A stretch of 64,000 nucleotides of DNA, from the NCBI RefSeq assembly GCF_019175385.1, contig NC_083346.1, forward strand, positions 60,665,821 to 60,729,820. Reading direction: 5' to 3'. The stretch is from Lycium barbarum. Lineage: Eukaryota > Streptophyta > Magnoliopsida > Solanales > Solanaceae. The translations under genes were made by a program, and so were the position numbers. Shown here in pieces: positions 21,445 through 33,639 of this stretch (position 1 is the first letter of the stretch; every line of letters begins with the position of its first letter). The notes beneath the pieces are model-generated. The model was not told where the DNA came from. It ran no database searches and saw only the letters and a program-made list of their open reading frames with translations.

Positions 21445-21579
21445 AGCTCCGGAACAATGGAGCTCTCCAAGCAGCTAGGTAGAAGTCCAAAGCCAGAGCA
21501 TCACCAAACTGAGTGTCTGTACCTGCGAGCAAGTAACGCAGCCCCCGAAGAAAGGGGGTCAGTACGGAAAATGTACTGA
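21445..21579 (-). ncRNA. Three-hairpin LTR RNA module (RE-6 3' LTR)
   Basis: Gamma 21559-21579, delta CCCCC/GGGGG 21542-21558, epsilon AGCTCC/GGAGCT 21445-21464. Confidence 0.65.
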
Positions 21580-21709
21580 GTATGTAAAGGATGAAGTACA
21601 ATAATGAAGATCATGTCTGAGTAGAAAATGACATGAGACAAGTATGATAATCAAGGATACCAATGCCTCTGTGCCTTATGAGAGGAGAGTCATGCATACA
21701 TATAATATA

Positions 21710-21938
21710 CCGTACCCGGCCCTCTAGTGAAGGATTCGATGAAATCATCATATATATACTGTACCCGGCCCTCTAGTGAGGGACTCGGGGAAATCATCAT
21801 ATATATACCGTACCCAGCCCTCTAGTGAGGGACTCGGTGAAATAATTATATATATACCGTACCCGGCCTTCTAGCGAGGGACTCGGTGAAATAATCATAT
21901 ATATACCGTACCCGGCCCTCTAGTGAGGGACTCGGTGA
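21710..21938. repeat. 49-bp minisatellite, 5 units
   Basis: Each unit reads ccgtacccggccctctagtg, then agggactcggtgaa, then an ATC/TATATA tail. Confidence 0.93.
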
Positions 21939-23574
21939 ACAATGCAATGAAACTGTGCATGAATACGTACCTGGCCCGGGACCCCGTGAATGATATATTA
22001 ACGGTATGCACGAGTAGAATATCATGAGCAACCATATGCAAACTAAGCCATCATCTGAGACTCAATAGAATAGACAGAATGAACCAACACTTAGGAATTA
22101 ATGACAACTATCATGTCAAGCACTATTGAGAACTAGAGTTTCCTTGGAGTCATATGTATGTTCGTCGTTCGCTCACTTTATGTAGTTCATGCCATAAAGA
22201 AAGAAGGGATAGCTTTACATACACTTTGGAGCCTCTAGAAGTGGAGTCATCATCCATGAGTAAAATTGAGAAAATCTAGAAGTAGCTCCACATTCTCATA
22301 TTCTCTTTGAAGTCATAAACTTGAGTTCTTAAAACACGAAATCATCATTATCGTTGTCACCATCATAAAATCATTCTTATCCTTCACATCATGAGAAGCT
22401 TTAAGAACCATGGACTTTTACTTTTTGAAAACAAGAAGGTTACAGAAACATTTATGAAATCATACCATAGGAATCATGCCTTTCAAAAAAGGGATGAGCC
22501 TTAACATACCTGTTCAGCCTCCAATTATCTACACTTATTCGTCCGAGCTCGCAAGTCTACATTGAAGAGGATTCACACAATCGTTAGACTCATCGTAGTA
22601 TATTTTTGCTAAGCTCTCAGGTCAAACTATTTTACATCCTACTGAAAATCGGGCAGCATTTCCCCTGTTTATATGCCTAGCCCGGAATCTCAATTCAGCA
22701 ACCAACAACAACAACAACAATACCAATATCAATAACATCATTTACAATACCAAAATATTCCATAAAACATCCTACGCGATGTTTGTCTAATTTCTCAACT
22801 AACAACATTACTATACAACCATTTCATCACTCTATCTTCGTAAATAATCCAAAAGTAATATTAATAAGGATGGATTCATACCTTATTTTTGTTAACATAG
22901 CGATATCTTCAATATCCACCTTGAATCCACTGCAAAACCCTACTAGAATCACATCTATGTATTTATCCGAGCTTCGATTAATACTCCGTCACTTGAAAAT
23001 TGCTTACTTTTTTGTTTCCCTCTCTCTCTCTCTTCAATTTCTAGAAATTTCTGGGCTAAAATCTGGTGAAAAAAAAAGGGTCTTACCCTTTTTATAAGGG
23101 TCAAATCCGGGTCGGTTTCACTGTAGTTTTTTTTGCTGCAGCAGGTCGGTTACTGTTACAGTACTGTAGCACGCGTTTCAGCTCTGTTAGCTGAAGTTGT
23201 AACGTCCATACTTTTCTACTCCGAAGTCCAATCGACGAGCGGTTTGTTGTGTTGGAAACTAGACTCGACGAACTTAAATTTAGGTTTTTGTTTCACCTTA
23301 AAACATTTCATATGCTAAGAGATATTCGTCCCCCAAGTTGGACCAAAATTTTCACACAAAACATTACCCTTCCTTTTTCAAAAGTCGTACTACTCCATTT
23401 CTTCCACTCATTTCCTTATAAAACCTTCTGGTATACCTTATTAACATCCTTCCTCATTAAATATACTTAATAATACTTGCTCCTTATATTCCAAAGTTGT
23501 TTTACTTAACCATAACTCAACGTACTTATGTTTCAAATTTTATAAGTTCTTCTTCGAAGATACGGGGTGTAACA

Positions 23575-23610
23575 TCCTTCCCCCCTTAAAAACATTCATC
23601 CTCGAATGTT
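23575..23610 (-). other. RE-6 polypurine tract and pre-PPT inverted repeat
   Basis: The minus-strand purine tract TTTTAAGGGGGGAAGGA abuts the 3' LTR. The inverted repeat at 23591-23610 pairs at 7 of 8 positions. Confidence 0.85.
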
Positions 23611-24143
23611 GTAGTGAGCCGATCCTCAATATCCTCATTGAATTTTTGTTCGATGACCATATACTTATACTATATTTTGGTCAGTTTCGTCCTGCTCTTT
23701 CTTAGCTCCTTATCAAATTCATTTGTGAATCGTACAGTCTTTAATCCTTATGTATACAAGTTAGCTAGTATTCCATTCTCATTCTGTCTTCCTTCCTGTG
23801 GTTTAACTAGCCACGCCATGGTTACTCGTTGTCCTGCGAGCGTCCTTCCTCTTTGTTCCTCATTTCTTTATTAACGGATAACTCCCTTGCTCGAATATAG
23901 CACTTTCTTCTTTCTCTTGTTGACTCCTCCGATGATATATTGGCTATCCCTACTTGTACTTGTTGAGCTTAGATACGTGCTAGATCATCCCCTCGTAATT
24001 CATCAGCCAAGATTTCTGATTCATCATAGATTTTCTTATACTAATGTCCCGTTGCTTGTTCAACGTTACTCTGCTACTAACAAATCCTTACTCTTAACGG
24101 TTACGTTTCTTCAACCATCCGTCTTAATTCCTTTCCATGATAG
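23611..24143 (-). other. RE-6 internal 3' part, non-coding
   Basis: Purine-rich on the minus strand. No recognisable domain; it continues at 36766 on the other side of RE-7. Confidence 0.6.
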
Positions 24144-26439
24144 GTTATTGTTACATCCGGCATTTTTGTGTATTCGAAAATTTTGAGATAACTTGACTTG
24201 TAATGAAAAAGGCCATATTTGGACCTTAATTAGTGTGAATGTGTCGGTTATGAATACGTTGGTGTGGAATTACGAAAGGAGGCCAAGGGCAAAAATCGGA
24301 ATTTTGGAAACTTGTTCCATGAATTTCAATTATTTAGCCAACAATTGGACTCAAAAAAAAAAGTGAGGCCCAAATCTAAGGGCCCAACCGGCCACAACAT
24401 AGCCCAAGTCCATGGATTCATTAATTTCCATGTGACAATTATAATATGGACTATATTATATATGTCCTTATCATGTAGAAGCTTCAAGTGAAATCAAGAA
24501 AAACAAAGCAAGAAAAAAAAAAGAGGTTTCGGGTAAGAGAAAGAGAGAAGAGAAAAAGAAAGAAACAATTCTTGGAGCCAATTCCTTTGGTTCAAAAATT
24601 CATTCCTTGTGGGATTATTACCACGCTCAAGATTCTCTACAACTTGATATAATTATCTTGGCAAGAGGACAACTCTAGTGGCAAGTGAGGAATTTGAAGG
24701 AAAGGTAAGAATTTTATGCTTTTGTTATGTTATGGGAGGTGTATGTATGATGTAGTAAGTGGAAATGAATGAAAAGCATGAAAATTTTGGGTGTTGGGAT
24801 TGTATGCATGTTGGCCGTGAGTATGCATATATATTGCATGCCTATGATGAATTGAATTCATGTTGGAATCTTGTTGTAGTTATAGTAGAAAGTGTATTGG
24901 AAGTGAAAGTTGAATGAATTAGTGAAAGTTGGAAAAACATAGTATGTGGCCGTCATATGTAAGGAGTGAAATGGAAGTGAATTAAGTTTTGTTAGTATGT
25001 TAAGTGTGTTATGGTGAAGTAAATGAAAAGATAATAGTTCTTGTTGTCATGGAAAAATGGTTGCTATGTTGTTATAAGAAATTATGCAAATTTATTGTAA
25101 CTTATGTAAATATGGAAATGAAAGTAGTAAGAGGCAAATTAGTATTGTCATTGATGAAGTTGGAAGATATGAATATGTCATGAACATGCTTGCTAAAATA
25201 TTGGTTTGGAAATGTAAGGTCGGAATGAAAGATGTGATGTTATGTCGGAAAGATGGCTAGTATGCCATATTATGTGCTTTGTGATACTTGTTGTTGTTAT
25301 TGATGTTGTGGTTGGGTTGCTGTGTTGATATATTAAGCCGAGCTAAGTCTCGGGGATGTTATATATATAGGGGAAGTGCTGCCGAAATTTCGGTAGGCAA
25401 ATATATAATAAACCTGAAGTCTTAAGGTTTGAATTTGACAATTGGTAAACTTGACCATTTGTAGATTCTGGACGAAATTGGAATCGAAGCCAAGCGAGCG
25501 TAAGACGCAATCGAGGTATGTAAAGCCTTCCCCTTCGTTCTTAGGCATGTTCTGAACATAATAGGCTCGGCCGCGAGCCTTAAATACGACTCCGTTCCTC
25601 GAAATTCGAGATGGAAATCCGCTCCAATTCCTTCAGTAAGATTGAATTACTTTTCTTATAACTTGTCCCTAAAGTGAACTTTTGTATGAAACTTTCCTAA
25701 ACGGAGTCGGAATACTTCCAAATGATTATGGAGGACCTCATAAGGTCTATTATCAGTAATTTACGTATGTCGCCTCGAGTTGGTCCGAGGTGGGCCCACG
25801 GAGCCCCTATACCTATTGTATGACCTAAATTGTCTTATTTCTGTCCGTTCTTCACCAGCAACATCTGGACTATTATTCTGATCATGATATGACCACTTTT
25901 TATATAAATCTTACAAAATGGTTTTGACATCTGGAGATCTGATTCTGGTTATAATCTGTCGTGCCTTCCCGAGTAGGATATAGGCGCGTATTATGCACAC
26001 TATTCGGATACTTTGATTTGACTCGCCGATTGGCATACTTCAGTTTGATTGAGTCTGTATAATGATCTGTATGTCTGTGGTTTCTCACTAATCTGTTCGT
26101 GGATGTCTCAATGCTTCCTTTCATCGGATCCCGGGCCGGTTTATATCGTGCGGATGGGCCGCCGAGTCCCTTGTCGGGGGCCGGGTCCCATGTATGAATT
26201 TCGAAGTATGATGTGTCCGGTTCCGGGGTACTGTGGTATATGTCCGTCCCCGGTTACCGTTTATATGTTACGAAGTATGATGTGTCCGGTTTCCCGGCGT
26301 GTGATCTGTCCCCGGGGTTACCGCGGTTATGATATGATGTGGTATGTGACGAAAATGTTCGAAGATATGAAATCTTCTGAAATATGATATGTTGTGGCGC
26401 CAAAGGAAGGAGTGACGACCACGTTCCTGTGCCCTATTA

Positions 26440-26702
26440 TGATTCTGTCTGTCTGATTGGATTCCGATTCTGTCTTCCGTATGGATTCTGATTCTGTCTG
26501 TCCGTATGGATTCTGATTCTGTCTGTCTGATTGGATTCTGATTCTGTCTGTCCGTATGGATTCTCATTCTGTTTGTCCGTATGGATTATCATTCTGTCTG
26601 TCCGTATGGATTATGATTCCGTCTGTCCGTATGGATTGTGATTCTGCCCGTCCGTCTGGACCATAATTCTGTCCGTCCATTTGATTTATGATTCTGTCCG
26701 CT
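26440..26702 (+). repeat. Minisatellite gattctgtctgtccgtatg (RE-7 5' LTR)
   Basis: Units of about 19-21 bp, roughly a dozen copies. The 3' LTR array (about 35972-36181) is about two units shorter. Confidence 0.85.
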
Positions 26703-26762
26703 ATATTTCTGTGCTTCCGGTTCAGGCTATGATTATATTTGTTATGTTTCTGCTTTACATAC

Positions 26763-26897
26763 TCGGTACATTTTTCGTACTGACCCCCGGTTCTTCGGGG
26801 GCTGCGTTACATGCCCGCAGGTACAGACGCACCTGGAGATACGCCGCCAGTCTAGGGCTCAGATTCTGCTATTTTGAAGAGCTCCTTGATCTGGAGC
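26763..26897 (+). ncRNA. Three-hairpin LTR RNA module (RE-7 5' LTR)
   Basis: Gamma TCGGTAC/GTACTGA (G-U pair) 26763-26783; delta CCCCCG/CGGGGG 26784-26801; epsilon GCTCC/GGAGC 26881-26897. Confidence 0.65.
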
Positions 26898-27281
26898 GTG
26901 TACTTTTGGTATATATCTTCTGTCTTCTGTATATTCTGTATGTATGGTAACTCCGGGTACGGCGGGGCCTGTCCCGTCATATGACTCTGTATGTTTGTTA
27001 GAGGCCTGTAGATATGTATCTGGGTTACGGGTTGCTACTGTTCAGGTAGGTATGTACGATTTTGTGACTCCGTCCGTTATGTTAGCCTCATCGGCTTATG
27101 TATAAGTTTCACTATGTTTATGTATGTATATATTCTCGCGCGCGCCGTAATTGTATTGGCTTTAATATGTGAACACCTATTGTGAATTTTCTGTCTGGTT
27201 CGCTAACTCTGTTAGGTAGGTACGTATGGGTACCCAGTTAGGGTACCAGTCGTGGCCCATGGGGTTGGGTCGTGACAGAAG

Positions 27282-27293
27282 TGGTATCAGAGC
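27282..27293 (+). other. RE-7 primer binding site
   Basis: TGGTATCAGAGC, four bases after the LTR end. Confidence 0.95.
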
Positions 27294-27334
27294 GGTTAGT
27301 CCTCGGAATGTCTACAGGCCGTGTCTGGTAGAGT

Positions 27335-27374
27335 CTTGTTTATCGGTGTGTTGTGCACCACATCTATAAACAGG
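27335..27374 (+). ncRNA. RE-7 leader hairpin with GTGCAC loop
   Basis: The same structure as in RE-2; palindrome at 27353-27358. Confidence 0.7.
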
Positions 27375-27416
27375 AGGCTACACGGCGTCTAGGATGTTAC
27401 CCATCTTTGAATCTTA

Positions 27417-27432
27417 GATCGTGCGATAGAAC
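27417..27432 (+). other. Conserved leader motif (RE-7)
   Basis: GATCGTGCGATAGAAC, one base different from the consensus. Confidence 0.55.
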
Positions 27433-27468
27433 TGTATTAGTAGGATGATCCCCTCCTGACGATTTGTT

Positions 27469-28156
27469 ATGTTTTCAGCGATACCTCCGAAGAAGGCAAC
27501 AGCTGCCCAGAAGGGCAAAGCGGGGGTGGAGGTAGGAGAGACCAGCCGGGCCCAGAGAGTTACCAGGGCCAGTGCGCGGCTAGCGCTTGAGGATGAACCC
27601 CCGTCAGCCGGATCTGTTACACCCCCCTTACCGGAGGAGATCAGAGCAGCAGAAGCTGCTGATCAGGGGACGGATCCACCGCGAGCTCCCGGGGTTTCAG
27701 TGCCCGAGCCTCCAGCTCCACATCCAGGGGCGGAGGATAGGGCCATACGAGATGCGGTTCAGTTATTGACCACACTTATGACAGAATAGGTTCGCAGGCA
27801 TGGATTTGGGGGTGGTCGTGCGGACAGGTATGAAAGCTCCAGGGCTCATGAGTTCTTGACATGTAATCCTCCAGAGTTCTCCGGGACAAAACCCGAAGAG
27901 GACCCCCAGGAGTTTATTAGAAAGATGGAGAGCACGATACGGTTGATTAAGGCTTCGCCGACTGAGTCCGTTGAATTGGCCTCGTATCGGTTATATGAGG
28001 TAGCGACGAACTGGTATGAGTCCTGGCAGCTATCCAGGGGTGACGAGGCTGCCCCAGCGGTATGGGATGAGTTTACTAAGTCTTTTCTGGATCATTTTCT
28101 ACCTCCAGAGGTACGGAGAGCTAGGGTTGATCGATTCTTGCACCTGAGACAGAACG
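27469..28156 (+). pseudogene. gag: RE-7 gag, N-terminal part
   Basis: The family start is degraded: ATACCTCCGAAG replaces the expected ATG, so IPPKKATAAQKGK is open from an upstream ATG at 27469. An Ala/Pro-rich acidic region ends in AIRDAVQLLTTLMTE, then an in-frame TAG (27787-27789) at a likely former Gln codon. The capsid part is readable: PPEFSGTKPEEDPQEFIRKM, LASYRLYEVATNWYESWQL and FLPPEVRRARVDRFLHLRQ. Solo LTR RE-8 interrupts right after this helix, and the frame resumes at 31193 with the phase preserved. The protein builds particles in related elements; this copy is interrupted and presumably inactive. Confidence 0.88.
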
Positions 28157-31100
28157 TGTTATGTCCTGTGTTTTCGTATAATTGGAAATCGAGAAATAAT
28201 TAAGACATGTGTGTTATGAGGAAATATTTTGATTCTAGTTGATGTGACTATGTTGGTTATGAAATCATTAATGTCAAGACATTGGGGAAGGCCGAGGGTA
28301 AATTTGGAATTTCGGAAATTAGTTTCGGGGATTACAAAACGGGACTTTTAATGAATTGGGCCAAGAATTGGACAACAAAAAAATTGAGGCCCAAAGCCTT
28401 GAAGTGGCCGGCCAAGACAAGGTCCAAGCCCACATTTTTTAAAGGTCATGTGATATACACATGACCTATAATTGGATATATATCCATATTCCCTTTGGAG
28501 TTATCAAGAACTAAAACAAAACACAAAAAAAAAATTGAGCAACACCAAAGAGGATCTCGGCCGAATAGGGAAAGAGAGAAAGAAAAAAATTCCCAAGCCT
28601 TGTGTTTGATCCAAAAATCCTTGTTCTTCACATATTGTAAAGTACTCAAGACGCTCTCCGACGGGGTACAATTAGTTTGGCGGAAGGTGCGCGTTTGCGA
28701 CAAGTCGGAAACTTAAGAAAAGGTATGAATTTTGCCCCTCTAATGTTATGGAATTGATATGAATGTGTTAAGGATTAAGAATAGACGAGAATTCCGTAAC
28801 TTTGATGTGTAGATGGGACCGTATGTGTGTGTGTGGTTAGTGTTGGGGCCGTGAGTTATAGGAAATAGAAGGCCATGTGAATTTGATCTTGTTTAGTTGG
28901 TTGTTGCATCGTTGTGACATTTATGACGTAAATGATCGTTTAATGAATTGAATTGGCGTTGCAAAATGATTTCGGAACATTATGGGAAAGTATATACCTT
29001 TGGTGTATTTGTGTATATCATTGTATATTTATGATGCTAAAGACGTTAAATGTGACCTATGGTTGATGTTAATGAATTTGGAATGAAACAATGCGAGTTA
29101 GAATGTTCGCCGTAAGTTTTTGATGTTTTGGATGAAATATGGAAAGTAATGAACTTCGGGAAATTTTGTATATTGTTGGAGTGTAATTGGGATGGGTTTG
29201 AATAATCTTGAATGGGTGAATGAATACAATAATGTGGGCGTAAGCTTGGAATTGTGAAGTTTGAATGAAAGTTGTCAACTTGTGTAGTAAGGTAGAACTT
29301 TGAAGTTAGAATGATTTGATTGCGATTTATGTTGCTTGTGATGTTTGGGTTGTTGTTGTTGATTTATTTTGAGCCGAGCTAAGTCTCGGGGGTGTTAGAT
29401 TTATAGGGGAAATGCTGCCGAAATTTCGGTAGCCAAGTATAACCTAAAGATTGAGATGTTAACTTTCATGAATAGTAACTGGTAAAAGTGACCATTTGCA
29501 GTTTTTGGACGAAACGGGAATTGAGATTTGACGAGCGTAAGGCGCAATCCAGGTATGTAAAGCCTACCTTTCCTTCTTTTGGCATGTCCTAGTTATACTA
29601 GGTTAAGATCGGACCCTCGGGGATAATTCTGCTCTTGGAAATCCGAGTTTAGTTTTGGCCACTATTTATTCAGCGCAATTGAAACATATTCCTTATAATT
29701 GGTTGCAAGAATGTTCAAACCTTCATAACTTTTGCTATTGTGTCCGAACCTCTCCAAAACTTTCGTAGAGGGCTTTATGGAGCCTAAAGTCTGTGATTTG
29801 TGTCCGCCGCCTCGAGTAGACTCGAGGTTGGCCCGTAAGCCCCGAGGCTTCCCTTATTTGATTTGTTTGACTCACTTCCGTCCGATATGAAAAGTAATTG
29901 TTTGCCTATGACTCAAAGGTCCGTTTGAAATTTCCTATATCGTTATTGAACGTTTGCACTATGAATGATGTTAGATTTTCGAAAAATGACCTGTGAATTT
30001 TTTTTCAAAGGTTTTGCAGTTTGGAACTTCGCAACTTCCATATATTAACTCTGATCGAACTGACTCCTACTTCGAGCCTTCTGGCGTCGGTATATGCCTA
30101 TATGTAATTATATGTCGAGTCCTGAAATTTACTTTTGATATGCATATGGTTTCTGCACTACTCCGTTCGTGCCATTCGCTATGATTTCGTTCGTCGGTAC
30201 CCGGGCCGGCTTTGTGATCGTGCGCGCTATACCATATTCGGAAGTATGATGTGTTACGGTTTCCGAGGCCTCGCCATAGGGCCGGTTACCGTTTATGGAG
30301 TTATGATGTGATATGGCATTTGATATGTTCTGATGATGTGATATGTGTGTGATACGATTTGCCTGGAGACTGTACGGAGACTTGAAAAACTTCTGGAGTA
30401 TGATGTGTTGTGGCACCAGCGTCGGGGGGTGACCACGTTCCTAAGCCCTATACATGACTTTTATTTGCATTTGTACATTTATCTTCCGTACAGGTTTGAT
30501 TTGCTACTATGACGTTTGTGTTTGTTCCTTCTGACTCCAGTTATGATTGTGATTTCTGTACCTTCTGCTTTACATACTCAGTACTTCTCCCGTACTGACC
30601 CCCTGTTCTTCGGGGGGCTGCGTTTCATGCCCGCAGGTACAGAAGCTCGTTTGGGTGATCCTCCGGTTTAGGCTACCTATTCTGCTATTTTGGAGAGCTC
30701 CCCTTGATCCGGAGCTTAACTTTTGGTACATACCTTTTGTTGTGTGTGTTTCTGTACATTTGTGGCTGTGTGGGTACGGCGGGGCCCTGTCCCGTCATAT
30801 GTTCGTATGTTCTGTATTGTTTTAGAGGCCTGTAGTCATGTTTGTGGGTCGTGGGTCCGGTGTGTTTGTATGTGGATCTGTTTTGCGTTCTTAAGCGGCC
30901 CGTATGCTACTATGGCCAAGACGGCCCATGAGTTCGTACGTGTGTGTGTGTGTGCATTTGGGCGATGTATATTCCGCCACCTTTCTGATTTTGATATGAC
31001 TGTTCTGCACGGGCGACCGCTTAAGATAAGTGTTCGATCAATGTTTGTGTGACGTCTGCTATTAGTTTTCAGTTTGAACAACGTATGTTAAGTCTGAATG

Positions 31101-31192
31101 AGTCTTAATATGATGATCTGGGTTGTGAGTCTGTTTGGGGTGCCTAAGTAGGGCACCAGTCGCGGCCCACGGGGTTGGGTCGTGACAGAACG
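28152..31192 (+). mobile_element. RE-8: solo LTR with TSD GAACG, inside RE-7 gag
   Basis: A 3031-bp LTR (28157-31187) starts TGTTATGTCC and ends GGGTCGTGACA. It is flanked by GAACG at 28152-28156 and 31188-31192. It has no internal region, so it is an LTR-LTR recombination product. It is the youngest event in its branch of the nest. Confidence 0.96.
30578..30716 (+). ncRNA. Three-hairpin LTR RNA module (RE-8)
   Basis: Gamma 30578-30598, delta CCCCC/GGGGG 30599-30616, epsilon AGCTCC/GGAGCT 30696-30716. Confidence 0.65.
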
Positions 31193-31968
31193 GTAGGAGT
31201 GTTCGAGATTACAGCCTAGAGTTTGACTCACTGGCTAGGTATGCACCCGCTATAGTAGCGGATATGGCCGATAGGGTGCACCGATATGTGATGGGGCTGG
31301 ATGACTATCTGATCGATAGCTGCTTGGCGGTGGCTTCTCAGCCAGGGATGCATATTGCCCGGGTGCAGGCGCACGCCCAGGGCATGGAGGACCGACGTAG
31401 GGAACGTCGGCCTGATAGGGGCCACGACAGGGGCCGGCCTAAGAGAGCCAGAGCGGCCGGGTATTCAGGGGGATTTCAGAGTGAGTTTTCTCAGCGGCAG
31501 GGTAACAGGTATTCGTCCCAGCCAGCACACAGTACACCCCCACAGTTTGAGGGACAAAACTCCATGGCTTCGAGTTCGCGAGTAAATGGGAGTTTCAGTC
31601 AGATGGGGTCATCCAGACCTCGGTGTCCTTATTGCAGGAGGCGTCACCCGGGTGAGTGTTATCGTGCCACTGGTGCCTGCTTTTCTTGTGGCCGACAAGG
31701 TCATACGATGAGAGAGTGTCCGTATAGGGGTGGTCCAGGTGGTTCAGCCCAGCTTACCGGGTCAGTTGCTGGCTCACCTTCTCCTTCGGCAGCCATACGC
31801 CCCACAGGGCGAGGAGCACCAACACCATCGCCAGCGAGTCGTGGCAGAGGTCGAGGTGCAGCTTCTGGTTACAGCGGTCCTACGAACCGCGTATTTGCTT
31901 TGACTGGCCGGCAGGACCCAGGAGCGTCTTCAAGTGCACACCCAGGTATGTTAGTGATCCTTTCTTGA
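31193..31968 (+). pseudogene. gag: RE-7 gag, C-terminal part with zinc knuckle
   Basis: Continues the capsid frame (DRVHRYVMGLDDYLIDSCL, then IARVQAHAQGMEDRRRE). An Arg/Ser/Gln-rich linker, a first C-x2-C cluster CPYCRRRHPGEC and a canonical CCHC knuckle CFSCGRQGHTMREC follow. The basic Gly/Arg tail RGRGRGAAS leads to ALTGRQDPGASSS. The frame stops at 31968, where RE-5 reads on into its protease. No further pol sequence is seen, so this is a gag-only element. The segment itself has no frameshift or stop. Confidence 0.88.
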
Positions 31969-32204
31969 GGGATATGTGTATGAATGGGTCTATACTTTAT
32001 CATATTATGTGATTTTCTTCTTCTGGGTATTAATAAGAGCAAGGTAATTGTTAACCTGATAGACATTGATAATTCGGAAGGGCGATATGGTAATTGTATG
32101 GTTTAGCCCTGGGTGGGACCCACTATGAGAATTTTCCGAAAATTTATTAAGATCCCGATCTGCCCTAAATTATGTGACAAAGGTCGTGCGGGGCTGTTGA
32201 CGAA

Positions 32205-32300
32205 ATTATACCAGCCCTAACGCGTCAAAATGCATGAAAGTTTTGAGGTTAAGCGTGCTAAGGACAGGGCAATTCTGGGATGGGTGACCCCCTGGGAAGT
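32205..32300 (+). other. 5S rRNA-derived segment (RE-7)
   Basis: Aligns to roughly nucleotides 10-105 of plant 5S rRNA. The 5' half is diverged (ATACCAGCcCTAA still readable), but box A GGTTAAGCGTGCT (32247-32259) and the box C region GGGATGGGTGACC with CCTGGGAAGT (32277-32300) are kept. A TTTTT run follows at 32310-32314, a possible Pol III stop. Confidence 0.8.
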
Positions 32301-32949
32301 AATACAAGATTTTTCACAAGTGTAAGTATGATATATGTAAATGGAAATTTGGGGTAACCTAAAAGGAAAAGAGAAGGTGTGGAGTAACTAGTACCCTTAC
32401 GGGAGTCGCGCAGCCCGAGACGGACTAAATGGGCCAAAAGAAGAAGTGTGATATCGCTCGAGAATTTGGGCCAATTTGAATAACGGTCGAAGACGTTCGC
32501 AAATAAGATATTAGTAAATGTATATGTATGTGTATGATTTTCGTCTGGTGATCATATGGATCAAGAGCTGAGCCTCGGCGACTAATGTTGTGATAGACGA
32601 AAGGTTTTACTAAACCGAATACATGAAACGAAGCGGAGACGAGGATACGAATGTTGTCAAAAATATATATAATAGATAAACTTCGGTTATGTTACCACTT
32701 AGTCTAGTGCGACGATATTTGGAAAAGAAAATGAGTATGGGTAGTAGGAAAGATGAAGGATAAGAAATGTGAATAAGCAGAATCTGTGAAAGAGCTGACA
32801 AGCAACACGTAAGACGATTTGAATGACAATTTGACGAACAAGTTTATGAATGAGTGAACAGGTTTCGATGAGATAATCTGTGATACAATGGTCGGGGTGA
32901 ATAACGAGATGTCGACAAAGGGAAATTTTCATAAATCACTGGAGCCTTA

Positions 32950-33310
32950 ATAAGAGTGGTCCGATTCTAATCAAAACTCTATCTGTTATACTTCTGCACC
33001 TCTGATTCTAATAAGGCTCTGTCTATTACGCCTCTGTACTTCTGAATCTGATTACGTTTCTGTCTGATACACCTCTGTCCGATTGACTCTGGATATGAAT
33101 CTGTCTGATATAACTCTGTATGTCTGACTCTGATTACGAATCTGTCTGATACATCTCTGTACGTCTGACTCTGATCTCGGATCTATCTGATACCCTCCCA
33201 TACATCTGACTTTGACTACGAATCCGTCCGCCATAATTTAGTACGTTTGCCTCCGATTACGAATCCGTCCGATATGCTCCTGTGCGTCCGATGCCAGTTC
33301 TGAATCTGTT
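32950..33310 (+). repeat. Degenerate ~41-bp tandem array
   Basis: Repeated theme gattacgaatctgtctgata followed by a ctctgtacgtctgactct tail, about 7-8 imperfect units. Confidence 0.7.
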
Positions 33311-33639
33311 TGGTATGACGTGGAATCATGATGATGCGGTAAGGAACCGAAGAGTATGAGAAGAAGTGATAGTAAGAATAATGTCTGAAAAGCCTTGAAG
33401 GAAAGGGAGAAGGGACACAATGTTCGTGAAAGAGCGAAAAGCATTCATCTGTTACTAGAATATGGTTCATGGCCCAGTGATTATGCGGGATATGAGAAAA
33501 TACGTTATGAAAGCACATGAGTCAGTAATGTGAAAAATTACTCCATCCTAATGGTAAAGAATCCATATTGGAAAGTCAACAAAGGACAAAAATAGAAAGA
33601 ACCCTCCCGAAGAAGTATGACGCCCCATGAGGTCAATTT

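Larger units (their letters stand above)
21120..23574 (-). repeat. RE-6 3' LTR (2455 bp visible)
   Basis: Starts TGTTACACCCCGTATC at 23574 on the minus strand and matches 40536-43042. It has five 49-bp units against six in the other LTR. Confidence 0.93.
24149..27277 (+). repeat. RE-7 5' LTR (3129 bp)
   Basis: Starts TGTTACATCCGGC and ends GGGTCGTGACA. It is close to identical to the 3' LTR and longer mainly because of extra CTGTC-rich repeat units. Confidence 0.95.
24715..27478 (+). other. Putative intron, RE-7 LTR to gag
   Basis: Donor GAAAG|GTAAG at 24715. Acceptor TTTTCAG ends at 27478, right before the family start codon position. CTGAC is a branch-point-like motif in the usual window. 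Confidence 0.5.
31969..33639 (+). other. RE-7 post-gag non-coding region
   Basis: Occupies the place of pol but encodes nothing recognisable. It contains the 5S-derived segment (32205-32300) and a degenerate tandem array (32950-33310). Confidence 0.7.

Noticed and set aside
30723..31052. 109-residue Cys/Val-rich frame in RE-8
   Set aside because: It sits in the 3' part of a solo LTR with no homology; equivalent LTR regions of RE-4 and RE-7 do not keep the frame.
33000..33310. Possible coding repeat protein in the 41-bp array
   Set aside because: The unit length varies and stops occur in every frame.
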